The notes: generated by a model not told the origin, from the sequence alone. 35,012 bases of DNA from an uncultured Bacteroidota bacterium (GCA_903913355.1 CAIWKU010000504.1:1-35012); one strand, 5' to 3'; counted from the stretch's first letter, positions 7,950 to 17,193 are shown. Translations and numbers: made by a program.

Positions 7950-8954
7950 TTACCTGGGTTTATATTTCGCTTCCTCAAATATCTGCTTAGCGGGCATTTT
8001 CATTAGTGTTTTCAGAGAAATATTTTTCTGATTCTCCATCCATTTAGAAACAATTTGCATCCCCACAAACTGTCCAATATTGCCTGGAGAAGCTTCGCCT
8101 AATGCGGGTGTATTCGGACCATCATTCAAATAATCCCTTGTGATATTGGGATCGGTATTAAATAAAAGGTCTCCCTGAACAAAAAAGCTCCAGATATTTT
8201 TCTCACTTGCATAACAGCCTTCCAATTGCTGAAGCGTATAGCCTGTTTTTATGGTATCGGGCAGATTGGGTAATAACTGGTCGAGCACATACATTCTTTT
8301 TCCTGATTCAACCATCTGTTCTACCAATGGCTTACCTAAACTATTATTGGGATACATGTCTTCAATAATATTTTTAATACCATTCACAACAATATAAGCA
8401 GGTTCAAACCTACGAGAGATAAACAGAGGATACATTTCCTGCCCCTCCTGACTCAGATACAAAGGATAGTCCTTACCCATATACAGTTGAAGTCCAACCG
8501 CCATTGCATTTGGTGTTAAAATACTTCCATAGCTATTGATAGGGCCGATAAACGTAACCAGTTTAGCGGGTAGTTTATACTGGGGAAAATAATAATGCAC
8601 AAAACGAAAACCTTGTTTTACCTGTTCTGTAATCGTGCTGATGTCTTTGTATTTATCTATTGCTGCTGTTGCCAGATTTTGATAGCTGCGGATAAACGAA
8701 GGAACCTGCTGCATGGCACTATCGGGTGAAGTACCCAGGATATTGAATAGAAAATCCTGTGTAAAGCCCGGATGCTTTTTACTAAGTGCATCCAAGGAAG
8801 TATTTAACTGAGTGGTATCCAACGCAAAAAAATCCTTTTCAAACCGCTCTACTTCCAGCGATATTTTGATACCTGATACATCTGGGATTTTTTTTGCCCT
8901 ATGACAACTTAGTGTAATAAATGCAATGCTTATAAATAGTATGATTCTTTTCAT
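7950..8954 (-). CDS. gldB: Gliding motility lipoprotein GldB
   Basis: 334 residues from the ATG at 8954, which opens onto a lipoprotein signal (MKRIILFISIAFITLSC, lipidated Cys17); the longer frame from 8987 would put eleven polar residues before the signal and is rejected. The body matches GldB as I know it: ISLEVERFEKDFF, the long helical region with HYYFPQYKLP, NAMAVGLQLYMGKDYPLY, GEASPGNIGQFVGMQIV. GldB is an inner-membrane-attached lipoprotein needed for Bacteroidota gliding and type IX secretion in Flavobacterium. In flavobacteria gldC follows gldB; here apaG occupies that place on the opposite strand. nadE, a frequent gldB neighbour, is divergent on the other side. Presence of gldB alone does not prove gliding. 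Confidence 0.88.
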   Translation of the reverse strand: MKRIILFISIAFITLSCHRAKKIPDVSGIKISLEVERFEKDFFALDTTQLNTSLDALSKKHPGFTQDFLFNILGTSPDSAMQQVPSFIRSYQNLATAAIDKYKDISTITEQVKQGFRFVHYYFPQYKLPAKLVTFIGPINSYGSILTPNAMAVGLQLYMGKDYPLYLSQEGQEMYPLFISRRFEPAYIVVNGIKNIIEDMYPNNSLGKPLVEQMVESGKRMYVLDQLLPNLPDTIKTGYTLQQLEGCYASEKNIWSFFVQGDLLFNTDPNITRDYLNDGPNTPALGEASPGNIGQFVGMQIVSKWMENQKNISLKTLMKMPAKQIFEEAKYKPR

Positions 8955-9217
8955 ATAAACAGATCTGTTGGATTGTATACCGCTCACAAACTCTTATCAT
9001 TCATGATTGGCCAGTAGTACAAGGTTTTTATCAAAAATTTGTTACAAAGGAAAAAATCTCTTTCCATAATATCCTGTTAAACAAGCACCATTTCGAACTA
9101 TCATTAATAAGAATTGTTCAGGCATAATTAACCCTGGAATCGCAGAGATAATAAAAAATGGAAGATTTATCCTGAATTCGGGTTACAAACTATTCAAAAG
9201 TTCCTGAACTTCGTCAT

Positions 9218-10900
9218 ATGAAGATATTCTTAGCGCAGCAAAACTATCATATCGGCAATTTTGAAAGCAATACCCATAAAATCATCCAGGCTATCAGGGA
9301 AGCCAAGTTGCAGGGTGGTGATCTGATTATGTTCAGTGAAATGTGTGTATGTGGTTATCCGGCAAGGGATTTTGTGGAGTTTAGTGATTTTATCGCAAAA
9401 TGTTATTCGGCTATTGACATAATAAAAGAAGAAGCAGATACGATTGGGGTATTAATAGGCAGTCCGGCCCGAAACCAATTGCAAAAAGGCAAGAATCTAT
9501 TCAATGCGGCATTTTTTCTATATGAAAAAAAAGTGAAAGCAGAAATACACAAAACCTTATTGCCTACTTATGATGTATTTGATGAATACCGGTATTTCGA
9601 ACCCTCTTTTGAATGGAAGGTTGTACCCTTTAAAGGAAAAAGATTAGCCATTACCATTTGTGAAGATATCTGGAACCTGGGCGATAATCCGTTATATCGT
9701 ATCTGCCCAATGGATAAGCTGATGGAGCAGCAGCCAGATTTGATGCTGAATATCAGTGCCTCCCCTTTTGATTACACACATGATGAAGACCGGAAAGCCG
9801 TGATCAAAGCCAATGTATTAAAGTATAAAATTCCGATGTTTTATTGCAATGCCATTGGAAGTCAGACAGAAGTAGTGTTTGACGGAGCTTCGCTGATATT
9901 TGACAAATATGCCAATTTATGCAAAGCCCTACCCATGTTCCAGGAAGCCCTGGAAAGTGTAGAACTATTGGAAGATGGAACGATGGATACACCCATTCTG
10001 GAACTTGCCAGCCGTGTTCCGGATAAAGAATTGAGTCCTGCTACCCTTGAACCCGAACTCAATATTGCCCAGGTATATGATGCTTTATTATTGGGGATCC
10101 GCGATTATTTTGGAAAAATGGGATTTACCAAGGCGATACTGGGCTCATCGGGTGGTATTGATTCGGCGGTAACCCTTGCTATTGCAGTAGATGCATTGGG
10201 AAAAGAAAATGTGCGCGCCATATTAATGCCTTCTCCTTTTTCAACCGATCATTCGGTAAATGATGCGGTGCAGTTGAGTAAAAATCTGGATAACCCTTAT
10301 GATATTATCCAAATCAATGAAGTGTTTGATTCCTTTTTACATACCCTAAAACCTGTTTTTCAAGACCTGCCTTTTTCATTAGCAGAAGAAAATATCCAAA
10401 GCCGTAGCAGAGGTAACCTGCTGATGGCGATCGCTAATAAGTTTGGGTATATTCTCTTAAACACATCCAATAAAAGTGAACTGGCAACTGGTTATGGTAC
10501 TTTGTATGGAGATATGGCTGGCGGTTTAGGCGTTCTGGGTGATTGCTATAAATTACAGGTATATGCATTGGCACGGTATATTAACCGTAATGCAGAAATC
10601 ATTCCTGAAAATATTATTACCAAAGCACCCAGTGCAGAATTGCGCCCTAATCAGAAAGACAGTGACAGCCTGCCAGACTATGGGGTTCTTGACAAAGTTC
10701 TTTATCAGTATATAGAAAAAAGAATGGGACCGGATGAAATCAAAGCACTTGGATTTGATGCTGCACTGGTTGATCGTACTTTGAAAATGGTGAATACCAA
10801 CGAATATAAACGCAACCAATTTTGTCCCATTATCCGAATATCTCCTAAAGCATTCGGGGTGGGAAGAAGGGTGCCGATTGTAGGTAAATACCTGAGTTAG
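9218..10900 (+). CDS. nadE: Glutamine-dependent NAD+ synthase
   Basis: 560 residues in two domains. The N-terminal nitrilase-type glutaminase (about 1-265) has the Glu-Lys-Cys triad: Glu41 in FSEMC, Lys112 in HKTLLPTYD, Cys148 in ITICEDIW. The C-terminal synthetase (about 285-560) has the adenylation P-loop SGGIDS at 311-316, then NTSNKSELATGYGTLYGD. It amidates deamido-NAD to NAD using ammonia from glutamine. The ATG at 9218 is the first in frame and begins the expected MKIFLAQQNY strand. The 263-base divergent gap to gldB contains no obvious gene; AT-rich, no exact promoter consensus found. Confidence 0.95.
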   Translation: MKIFLAQQNYHIGNFESNTHKIIQAIREAKLQGGDLIMFSEMCVCGYPARDFVEFSDFIAKCYSAIDIIKEEADTIGVLIGSPARNQLQKGKNLFNAAFFLYEKKVKAEIHKTLLPTYDVFDEYRYFEPSFEWKVVPFKGKRLAITICEDIWNLGDNPLYRICPMDKLMEQQPDLMLNISASPFDYTHDEDRKAVIKANVLKYKIPMFYCNAIGSQTEVVFDGASLIFDKYANLCKALPMFQEALESVELLEDGTMDTPILELASRVPDKELSPATLEPELNIAQVYDALLLGIRDYFGKMGFTKAILGSSGGIDSAVTLAIAVDALGKENVRAILMPSPFSTDHSVNDAVQLSKNLDNPYDIIQINEVFDSFLHTLKPVFQDLPFSLAEENIQSRSRGNLLMAIANKFGYILLNTSNKSELATGYGTLYGDMAGGLGVLGDCYKLQVYALARYINRNAEIIPENIITKAPSAELRPNQKDSDSLPDYGVLDKVLYQYIEKRMGPDEIKALGFDAALVDRTLKMVNTNEYKRNQFCPIIRISPKAFGVGRRVPIVGKYLS

Positions 10901-10906
10901 GATATG

Positions 10907-10938
10907 AAAAAAAGCAAAGAAAAATCTTTGCTTTTTTT
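10907..10938. terminator. Bidirectional terminator between nadE and the thiolase
   Basis: AAAAAAAGCAAAGA at 10907-10920 pairs with TCTTTGCTTTTTTT at 10925-10938 around a four-base loop. It gives a T run on either strand and lies between convergent stops at 10900 and 10975. Confidence 0.88.
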
Positions 10939-10974
10939 AGATCAGCTATCGAGATACATTTTCCGAAAAATTAT

Positions 10975-12150
10975 TTACAGGTTTTCAATAATCCCTGCAA
11001 TTCCTTGTCCACCGCCGATACAGGCAGTAACAATTCCATATTTTTTATTCAATCGCTTCATATCGTTTAGAAGTTGAACAGTCAATTTACACCCAGTACA
11101 ACCTAATGGATGGCCCAATGCAATTGCGCCTCCGTTAATATTTACAATTTCTGGATTCAAACCTAATTCTCGGATCACGGTTAATGATTGGGAAGCAAAT
11201 GCTTCATTTAATTCGATGAGATCGATATCATTCAATGTCATATTTGCCTGCTTCAACACTTTTGGCACAGCGGCAATCGGTCCGATGCCCATCACACGCG
11301 GGTGCACTCCAGCCGATGCACAGTTAACCAATCTACCAATGGGCTTGAGTCCCAATTCCAGCATCATTCTTTCACTCATTACAATCGTAAATGCAGCTCC
11401 ATCACTGGTTTGGGATGAATTACCTGCTGTTACTGAGCCTCCTACCGCGAAAACGGGTTTTAATTTACCGAGTGCTTCAATACTGGTGTCAGCACGCACG
11501 CCTTCATCTGTATCTACGATATAAGAACGGGTTGCTTTTTTCCCTTTCTGGTCAACATAAGTTTCCTCAACCGTGATAGGTAAAATGCCGCTTTTAAAAT
11601 AGCCATTCTGAATAGCAGCATTCGCTTTCCGGTGTGAATGAAATGCAAACGCATCCTGGTCTTCCCTGCTTACATTATATTCTTTAGCTACGGCTTCAGC
11701 AGTTAAACCCATACTTAAATAAAAATCGGGTTCATCTTTTGCAATCGCATAAGAGGGAACCGTTTTCCAACCTGCGGTTGGCACCAGACTCATACTTTCT
11801 GTACCCCCCGCAATAATACAATCTGCCATACCGGTTCTGATCTTAGCCGTTGCCATGGCAATGCTTTCCAAGCCACTGCCACAATAACGGTTAATCGTTA
11901 TTCCGGCAACCCCAATACCCAGGGCCCGGGCTGAAATCATTCGCCCAAATTGCAAGCCCTGTTCTGCTTCGGGAACGGCATTTCCTACAATCACATCATC
12001 TACCCTGCTGGCATCTAATTGCGGAACTATGGCCATCAGTCCCTTGATTACTTCTACAGCAAGATCATCCGGTCGAAAAAACCGGAATCCGCCTTTCTTA
12101 CTTTTTCCTACCGCTGTTCGGTAACCAGCTACGATATATGCTTCCTGCAT
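10975..12150 (-). CDS. fadA: Acetyl-CoA C-acyltransferase (thiolase)
   Basis: 391 residues, full thiolase length. It has the nucleophile Cys90 in NRYCGSGLES, His347 in ALGHPLGCTG, and the acid/base Cys377 in TACIGGGQG. The AEQGLQFGR and NAVPEAEQG region is typical of degradative 3-ketoacyl-CoA thiolases (FadA-like) that release acetyl-CoA in beta-oxidation. In many Bacteroidota it is followed by a FadB-type dehydrogenase and an acyl-CoA dehydrogenase; here it stands alone between a shared terminator and its own promoter. A biosynthetic acetoacetyl-CoA thiolase cannot be fully excluded from sequence alone. Confidence 0.9.
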   Translation of the reverse strand: MQEAYIVAGYRTAVGKSKKGGFRFFRPDDLAVEVIKGLMAIVPQLDASRVDDVIVGNAVPEAEQGLQFGRMISARALGIGVAGITINRYCGSGLESIAMATAKIRTGMADCIIAGGTESMSLVPTAGWKTVPSYAIAKDEPDFYLSMGLTAEAVAKEYNVSREDQDAFAFHSHRKANAAIQNGYFKSGILPITVEETYVDQKGKKATRSYIVDTDEGVRADTSIEALGKLKPVFAVGGSVTAGNSSQTSDGAAFTIVMSERMMLELGLKPIGRLVNCASAGVHPRVMGIGPIAAVPKVLKQANMTLNDIDLIELNEAFASQSLTVIRELGLNPEIVNINGGAIALGHPLGCTGCKLTVQLLNDMKRLNKKYGIVTACIGGGQGIAGIIENL

Positions 12151-12171
12151 GACAAACGATTTTTAGCTTCT

Positions 12172-12179
12172 CAAATGTA
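12172..12179 (-). promoter_or_regulatory. Candidate -7 element for the thiolase gene
   Basis: The minus strand reads TACATTTG, an exact TAnnTTTG match, 21 bases upstream of the thiolase ATG. The nearest upstream TTG is about 26 bases away, which is longer than usual. Confidence 0.45.
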
Positions 12180-12309
12180 GGAAAAAATATTAAAAGTTGT
12201 TTATGCAACTAATTTCTCCGGATTAGAAAACCAAGTCAAATAATAGGATTTCTTACTATAATAATCCATGCCAGATGGCCAATAGCCAGTGGCTGCCTAT
12301 CTTCGCAAT

Positions 12310-13365
12310 ATGATTTACCCCCTTATCCGAGAACTCTTATTCTGTTTCCCGCCGGAAGAGGTACATTATTTTTCGATGAATCTGTTGAAAACCGGTTTCA
12401 GGATTGGCCCGGTAGCATCGCTGATGAAAAAGCAATTTGGTTATTCTTCAGCCACATTACAAAAAAGCGTTTTCGGATTGAATTTTAGTAACCCGGTTGG
12501 TCTAGGTGCCGGGTTTGATAAAAACGCATTATACCTTACTGAATTACAGGCACTGGGATTTGGCTTTGTAGAAATTGGAACCGTTACGCCCAGACCTCAG
12601 CCGGGCAATGATAAACCCAGGTTATTTCGCCTTCCGGCAGATAAGGCCCTGATCAACCGAATGGGGTTTAACAATGACGGAGTTTTTGAAATTAAAAAAA
12701 GACTAAGCCAGCGAAAGCTTAACGAGCAAAACTTACAGAATACACTGATTGTGGGTGGCAATATTGGCAAAAATAAAATTACTCCCAATGAAAATGCCTG
12801 GAAGGATTATGGAGTCTGTTTTAATGAACTGTTTGACTGTGTTGATTATTTTGTAGTGAATGTAAGTTCGCCAAATACACCGGGTTTGCGGGAATTACAG
12901 GAGAAGGATTCATTGAGAAAAATCCTGTCCCATTTACAGAATGCAAATCAGGCAAAAAATAAACCCAAACCCTTATTATTAAAGATTGCCCCGGATTTAA
13001 CGAAAGAGCAACTTGATGATATTGTAGACCTCTCTTTTGAAATTCAGTTGAGTGGATTGGTAGCGGCCAATACCACCATTGGCAGGGAAAATCTAAGTGA
13101 AAAGTCAAAAGTGAAAAGTCAAAAAATTGGGTTGGGTGGATTGAGCGGCAGACCGGTAAAAGAAAAAGCCAGTTCGATAGTCCAATATCTTTCTGAACAA
13201 ACTGAGAAAACTATTCCGATTATAGCCAGTGGGGGCATTTTTACCGGAGAGGATGCAAAAGAAAAAATGGATGCTGGTGCTTCGCTTGTGCAGGTATGGA
13301 CCGGTTTTATTTATGAAGGGCCTTCCATCGTGAAAAATATATGCACGTACCTGGCCGGGGAATAA
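12310..13365 (+). CDS. pyrD: Dihydroorotate dehydrogenase (quinone), class 2
   Basis: 351 residues from the ATG at 12310. This start gives MIYPLIRELLFCFPPEEVHYFSM, the amphipathic membrane-binding N-terminus typical of class 2 enzymes; the in-frame extension to 12289 adds nothing recognisable. FMN-binding and active-site motifs are present: NPVGLGAGFDKNA, the catalytic serine in VNVSSPNTPGLREL (Ser187), LLKIAPDL, ANTT and GGLSGRP, IIASGGIF. It oxidises dihydroorotate to orotate at the inner membrane and passes electrons to quinone, in pyrimidine synthesis. Residues 263-272 (SEKSKVKSQK), between NTT and GGLSG, are encoded by a 7-base tandem repeat. A lipid kinase gene follows after 19 bases, probably on the same transcript. 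Confidence 0.95.
   Translation: MIYPLIRELLFCFPPEEVHYFSMNLLKTGFRIGPVASLMKKQFGYSSATLQKSVFGLNFSNPVGLGAGFDKNALYLTELQALGFGFVEIGTVTPRPQPGNDKPRLFRLPADKALINRMGFNNDGVFEIKKRLSQRKLNEQNLQNTLIVGGNIGKNKITPNENAWKDYGVCFNELFDCVDYFVVNVSSPNTPGLRELQEKDSLRKILSHLQNANQAKNKPKPLLLKIAPDLTKEQLDDIVDLSFEIQLSGLVAANTTIGRENLSEKSKVKSQKIGLGGLSGRPVKEKASSIVQYLSEQTEKTIPIIASGGIFTGEDAKEKMDAGASLVQVWTGFIYEGPSIVKNICTYLAGE
13097..13124 (+). repeat. Heptamer tandem repeat inside pyrD
   Basis: GTGAAAAGTCAAAA occurs twice in immediate succession (13097-13110 and 13111-13124), so the array is four 7-base units alternating GTGAAAA and GTCAAAA. It is translated as a Lys/Ser-rich loop in PyrD. Confidence 0.9.
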
Positions 13366-13384
13366 TTTTTTTCAATTGTATAGT

Positions 13385-13747
13385 ATGAAACACAGATCTC
13401 TTGGCAAATCTTTTTCAAACGCTTTTTCAGGAATACTGATTTTTTTTGCAAATGACCGCAATGGCAGAATTCATTTGGCGGTAGCCATCTGGGTGAGTAT
13501 TGGAGGTATTTATTTTGCGATTTCTTTATCCGAATGGGCCATCCTGTTGCTCTGTATGGGCTTTGTAATTTGTATGGAAATGATCAATCACTCTTTGGAA
13601 AAAGTTTGTGATTCAATACATAGTTCCTATCATCCATTGATAAAAACTGCTAAAGATGTGGCTGCAGCTGCGGTATTGTGTTCGGCTATTATCAGTGCCA
13701 TTATCGGCTTGTTACTATTTGTTCCGAAAATAGCGGCACTTGTGTAA
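13385..13747 (+). CDS. dgkA: Diacylglycerol/undecaprenol kinase family membrane protein
   Basis: 120 residues from the ATG at 13385; a TTG nine bases upstream is a less likely start. Three hydrophobic segments (about 34-50, 54-70 and 94-116) fit the DgkA fold. The family signature appears as EMINHSLEKVCD followed by AKDVAAAAVL, with the metal- and ATP-binding Glu and Asp retained. The family's usual E-x-x-N-T-A-I-E reads EMINHSLE here. The Gram-positive type phosphorylates undecaprenol and the E. coli type diacylglycerol; substrate here is not decidable. It lies 19 bases after pyrD and shares a terminator hairpin with the convergent surface-protein gene. Confidence 0.88.
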   Translation: MKHRSLGKSFSNAFSGILIFFANDRNGRIHLAVAIWVSIGGIYFAISLSEWAILLLCMGFVICMEMINHSLEKVCDSIHSSYHPLIKTAKDVAAAAVLCSAIISAIIGLLLFVPKIAALV

Positions 13748-13768
13748 ACTAAACAGGTGCCGCTATTT
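13727..13768. terminator. Hairpin shared by convergent dgkA and surface-protein genes
   Basis: Perfect twelve-base arms (AAATAGCGGCAC at 13728-13739 and GTGCCGCTATTT at 13757-13768) flank a 17-base loop holding the dgkA stop codon. T tracts are short on both strands, but its position between the stops at 13747 and 13780 suggests bidirectional termination. Confidence 0.65.
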
Positions 13769-13779
13769 CCGGGTCAGGA

Positions 13780-16700
13780 TTAAAAATCAAATCCTAATGC
13801 AAAATATAATTGCGGACTTCCTTTAAATACACCTTTCATTGGCCAGCCTGCATCCAGTTTCATAAAATAGCCCAGCAAAGTACTTCGAACACCAAAACCA
13901 TACCCGCCAGCAAAAGGTCCTAAACCACCCGCATCTATTTTTACGACTACCGGTGTGCTTGGATCACTGATTACCTGGGTTGGACGGGTAATCCCATTAT
14001 ATTGCCCATTCCATGCTGTACCCAGATCTACAAACTGTATGATCTGGAAATTCCGGATAAACGCATTGTTAATGGGTTTATTAATCAAAGTGGCAAATAC
14101 AGGGAAACGGAACTCACTATTCATTACAACCGCGTTATTTCCATTGGCTATATTCTGACTATAGCCACGCATATTCAGGGTTAATGACTGAAATGCATAT
14201 GACTGATCCTGTGCTGGTGGGTTGTTATTGAATTTGGGTCCAACCCATCCATCTACACCCCCTAAATAATAAACAATCTTTTGTCCGCCCCATGAGAAAT
14301 CACCCGCAGCTCTTCCGGCCCATATAAAGTTTCTATAAATCTTTTTATACAATCTGCCGTCAAAACCCAGATTAAGCGTGGCCTTTCCATTATTAAGAGA
14401 AGTTTTAAAAGTAGGCATATCTACATCAAAATAGATTTTATAGCGTAACCCATCCCAGATATTCTGTGTAGGATTGAGTGTATTATCATGCACATATTCA
14501 AAATGAGAAACAATATATTGTGTAAGGGTATCCTTATACGCAAGGGCATTCGGGTCGGGGAAACCAGAATTATTATCGTAAGGACGCAATACACCTCTAT
14601 CACTTCTTAAGCCAACCGTCGCGCGCAGGCTTCTTACTTCATCAAAGGGATAACTAACATTAAACTGGTATAGGTTAGTATACAGCATATTGTCGTAACT
14701 GGTGTTATAGAAATTACTTACATTACTTCTGTAATAGGTAACGCCCCAGTCAATTCGCTTCCGCAGATTCTGGTAGGAAAAGAAAACATCTTTATCGCTT
14801 AGATTGGTGCCAAAACGAACACCTCCAATAAATTTAACATCCTCAAACAAATCACTGACCCCTACTTTGAAAGAAAAATTTAGATCGGTTCCATTATTCA
14901 GTTGTATCGGGCCCTGGCCACCGGCATAGGGTTGATACCTGTTCACTAATATATTATTGGTGATACCGGCTAATACATAATCAGAATTGAACTTGAGTCG
15001 GTAATCAAACAATTTTGATTTGGTAAGAACAGAAGCTTTGGATGCAGGTTGTTGCACTTTAGCTATAGAAGCGGAAGTATCTGGTTTTTCATTTGAGAAT
15101 TCGTTCTGGAAAAAATCCTTTGCTTTTTTAAGTGTATCTGAAGCACTCTTTTTATTATAGGTAATGGCTTTCCCTTCTACTGCTTTTTGATTCGCCATTT
15201 CTTTTTTAATATACTCGGTGGGTCTTGCTGATACATTTCTTTTATTCAAAGCCAGTTCATCTACTTTCAGTTTATACAGGAATTTATAATCTCCTTCTCT
15301 TCTTACCTCACTTACCTGTCCTTTATCACCCGCAATTCTTGATTCCAGCAAACTACTCTGGTAATTAGTGATTGGAAACGTATAGGTAGAATCCTTGTAC
15401 ACCTGGAAATAGCTGACACTATCGGGTTTGGGTTTTTGCCAGGCCATTAATGTGGAATCGATCTCTTTGCGTGAAGGATTATGCAGTACTTCATCCCCTA
15501 TATACATCAGGGTATCGAGGCCATTTCTTTGTGTAGCAAAAAAACCTGCCCAGCGGTTACCAATACCGTTTTCATCAGATACGTAGGTAAAGTGATTGGT
15601 ATTATACTGCATGGGTTTACGCGCATTACCAAACTTCAGATTGGTTAACTGGGTTATCTGCTTATTTTTTCCATCATTCAAAATATCTATCATAAAAATA
15701 TTGAACCGATGTCTGCTGGGTAAAACAGTATCCTGATCAGGAGCATGTGGTGATGGCCTGTTAGATGCAAAAATGATTCCTACCTTATTAGGGAATGCTA
15801 CCATGGTAGGGTCTAGATCATCATACACATCATTCGTAATCTGGGTAGCTTTTTGTTCTTCAATTTTGTACGTATATATATCAGCGTGTCCATTTTTCAC
15901 CGCACTCAAAACAAGAGTATTTGCATCAAGCATATAGGAAGCATCCAGCACCTGATCAAAGGCGCCCAGCTCCTGTTTATTCTTTCTGATTTTGGCAATA
16001 TTGTCATAAACAAACATTTTGATTTTGCCTCCATCCCAATAAATAACGCTTAAGCGGGTTCCTTTACCATCCCATGCCAAAATTGGGTAATTGGGATTGA
16101 TATCTCCCTGGCGGGTTTTGGTACCCAGGGTTAATAATGTTTTTACATTATAGAAATTCTCATGCAGGGTAACAATATAAACGCCTTTCTTAAATTCCAC
16201 TACAGCATATGTGGAACTTTTGGGATTGGGGTTTGCCTGAAAGCGGAAAAAATCATTTTTAGAAACATCTTCCGAAACAACCATCTGACCTTTCGACTGA
16301 TTTCTGCGTTGTCTTATATCTTTTACATAACGATCCTGCTGGGCCTGCATAAAATCAGCCAACACTTCCTTAAATTTCTTCTTACAAACCCGCAAACAGG
16401 CATTGTTCAGGTTTTTATAGATCCGAGCCAGATAGAGTAAGTAAGTAACATTCTCCTTTTTGTACTTTTCTGCGATATAATACCAGAAAGCATGCCCAGC
16501 CAGTAATGGCTGTTCAAAAGCAAACTGGTAGAACGAACTATATGTGCCGCCTAATATGGCGCTTTTTAACTGATCGTCCCTTTCTGTACTCCAGGGTTCA
16601 GCAGCATAAGAAACATATCCGTCTACCAGCCATTTGGGCAGATCCAGTAATGCCTGGTTACTGGCAAACTCACCAATATCATCCCCAAATAATAAATTAT

Positions 16701-17145
16701 CAGTCAGCACTTTGGCAATCCCCTCTCGAATCTGTCTTTTTAGGTGCGCATGGTTACCATCAAAATAAACTACCAACTTATTATTTACCAATTTGGTGAT
16801 ACCGCCAGCATTCTGCCAATCGGCACCCAGACCTATATTACTGCTCTTATAATCATTATAGTCGTTATAAATAACAATATTGGCCCGGCGTTGCAAAGAG
16901 TATTCTGTAAAACTCTCCAGCGATTTCAGTTCTTCCTCTGCAACCTGCGCCACAAATTTGCCCAATTCCACCCCATCCTGTGAGATATAAGTATTGAAAT
17001 TGGGAGATTGATAGAATTTCCAGATAAACTTCTTATGCTGTATCCTGTTTTTTCCAAATTCAACAGCATTTACCTGTGCCTTTGAAAGCAATGGAAATAT
17101 AAAAACAATAAAAACTGTCCACCTTACGATTCGATTCACTTGCAT
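13780..17145 (-). CDS. Large outer-membrane protein: degenerate peptidase-MA-like domain, beta-propeller, Omp85-like barrel
   Basis: 1121 residues. A signal peptide of about 23 residues ends SKAQ. Residues about 40-280 resemble the M1/peptidase-MA (gluzincin) fold: KRANI-type strand (RRANIVIYNDYNDY), then the helix where HExxH is expected, and LPKWLVDGYVSY matching the usual P-x-W-L-x-E-G. The HExxH position reads REGIA (140-144), so both zinc histidines are gone. About 300-560 has propeller-like repeats (LAWDGKGTRLSVIYWDG, IFASNRPSP, FTYVSDENGIGNRWAG) as in TolB. About 700-1121 looks like a surface-antigen barrel: MNSEFRFPVF, FVDLGTAWNG, GGYGFGVRSTLLGYFMKLDAGWP, ending in FDF with a terminal Phe. 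Domain assignments are from pattern only. Relatives in Bacteroidota are often called TolB-like. Function unknown; outer-membrane location is inferred. Single gene. Confidence 0.78.
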   Translation of the reverse strand: MQVNRIVRWTVFIVFIFPLLSKAQVNAVEFGKNRIQHKKFIWKFYQSPNFNTYISQDGVELGKFVAQVAEEELKSLESFTEYSLQRRANIVIYNDYNDYKSSNIGLGADWQNAGGITKLVNNKLVVYFDGNHAHLKRQIREGIAKVLTDNLLFGDDIGEFASNQALLDLPKWLVDGYVSYAAEPWSTERDDQLKSAILGGTYSSFYQFAFEQPLLAGHAFWYYIAEKYKKENVTYLLYLARIYKNLNNACLRVCKKKFKEVLADFMQAQQDRYVKDIRQRRNQSKGQMVVSEDVSKNDFFRFQANPNPKSSTYAVVEFKKGVYIVTLHENFYNVKTLLTLGTKTRQGDINPNYPILAWDGKGTRLSVIYWDGGKIKMFVYDNIAKIRKNKQELGAFDQVLDASYMLDANTLVLSAVKNGHADIYTYKIEEQKATQITNDVYDDLDPTMVAFPNKVGIIFASNRPSPHAPDQDTVLPSRHRFNIFMIDILNDGKNKQITQLTNLKFGNARKPMQYNTNHFTYVSDENGIGNRWAGFFATQRNGLDTLMYIGDEVLHNPSRKEIDSTLMAWQKPKPDSVSYFQVYKDSTYTFPITNYQSSLLESRIAGDKGQVSEVRREGDYKFLYKLKVDELALNKRNVSARPTEYIKKEMANQKAVEGKAITYNKKSASDTLKKAKDFFQNEFSNEKPDTSASIAKVQQPASKASVLTKSKLFDYRLKFNSDYVLAGITNNILVNRYQPYAGGQGPIQLNNGTDLNFSFKVGVSDLFEDVKFIGGVRFGTNLSDKDVFFSYQNLRKRIDWGVTYYRSNVSNFYNTSYDNMLYTNLYQFNVSYPFDEVRSLRATVGLRSDRGVLRPYDNNSGFPDPNALAYKDTLTQYIVSHFEYVHDNTLNPTQNIWDGLRYKIYFDVDMPTFKTSLNNGKATLNLGFDGRLYKKIYRNFIWAGRAAGDFSWGGQKIVYYLGGVDGWVGPKFNNNPPAQDQSYAFQSLTLNMRGYSQNIANGNNAVVMNSEFRFPVFATLINKPINNAFIRNFQIIQFVDLGTAWNGQYNGITRPTQVISDPSTPVVVKIDAGGLGPFAGGYGFGVRSTLLGYFMKLDAGWPMKGVFKGSPQLYFALGFDF

Positions 17146-17193
17146 ATCCGAACTTTAGTGTTTTAAAATTAGTCATTTACGTTTAAAAGCCGG

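Noticed and set aside
13097..13124. CRISPR-like or phase-variable repeat
   Set aside because: Units are only 7 bases with no spacers, and there are no cas genes. Phase variation is unlikely in pyrD, which is needed for pyrimidine synthesis.
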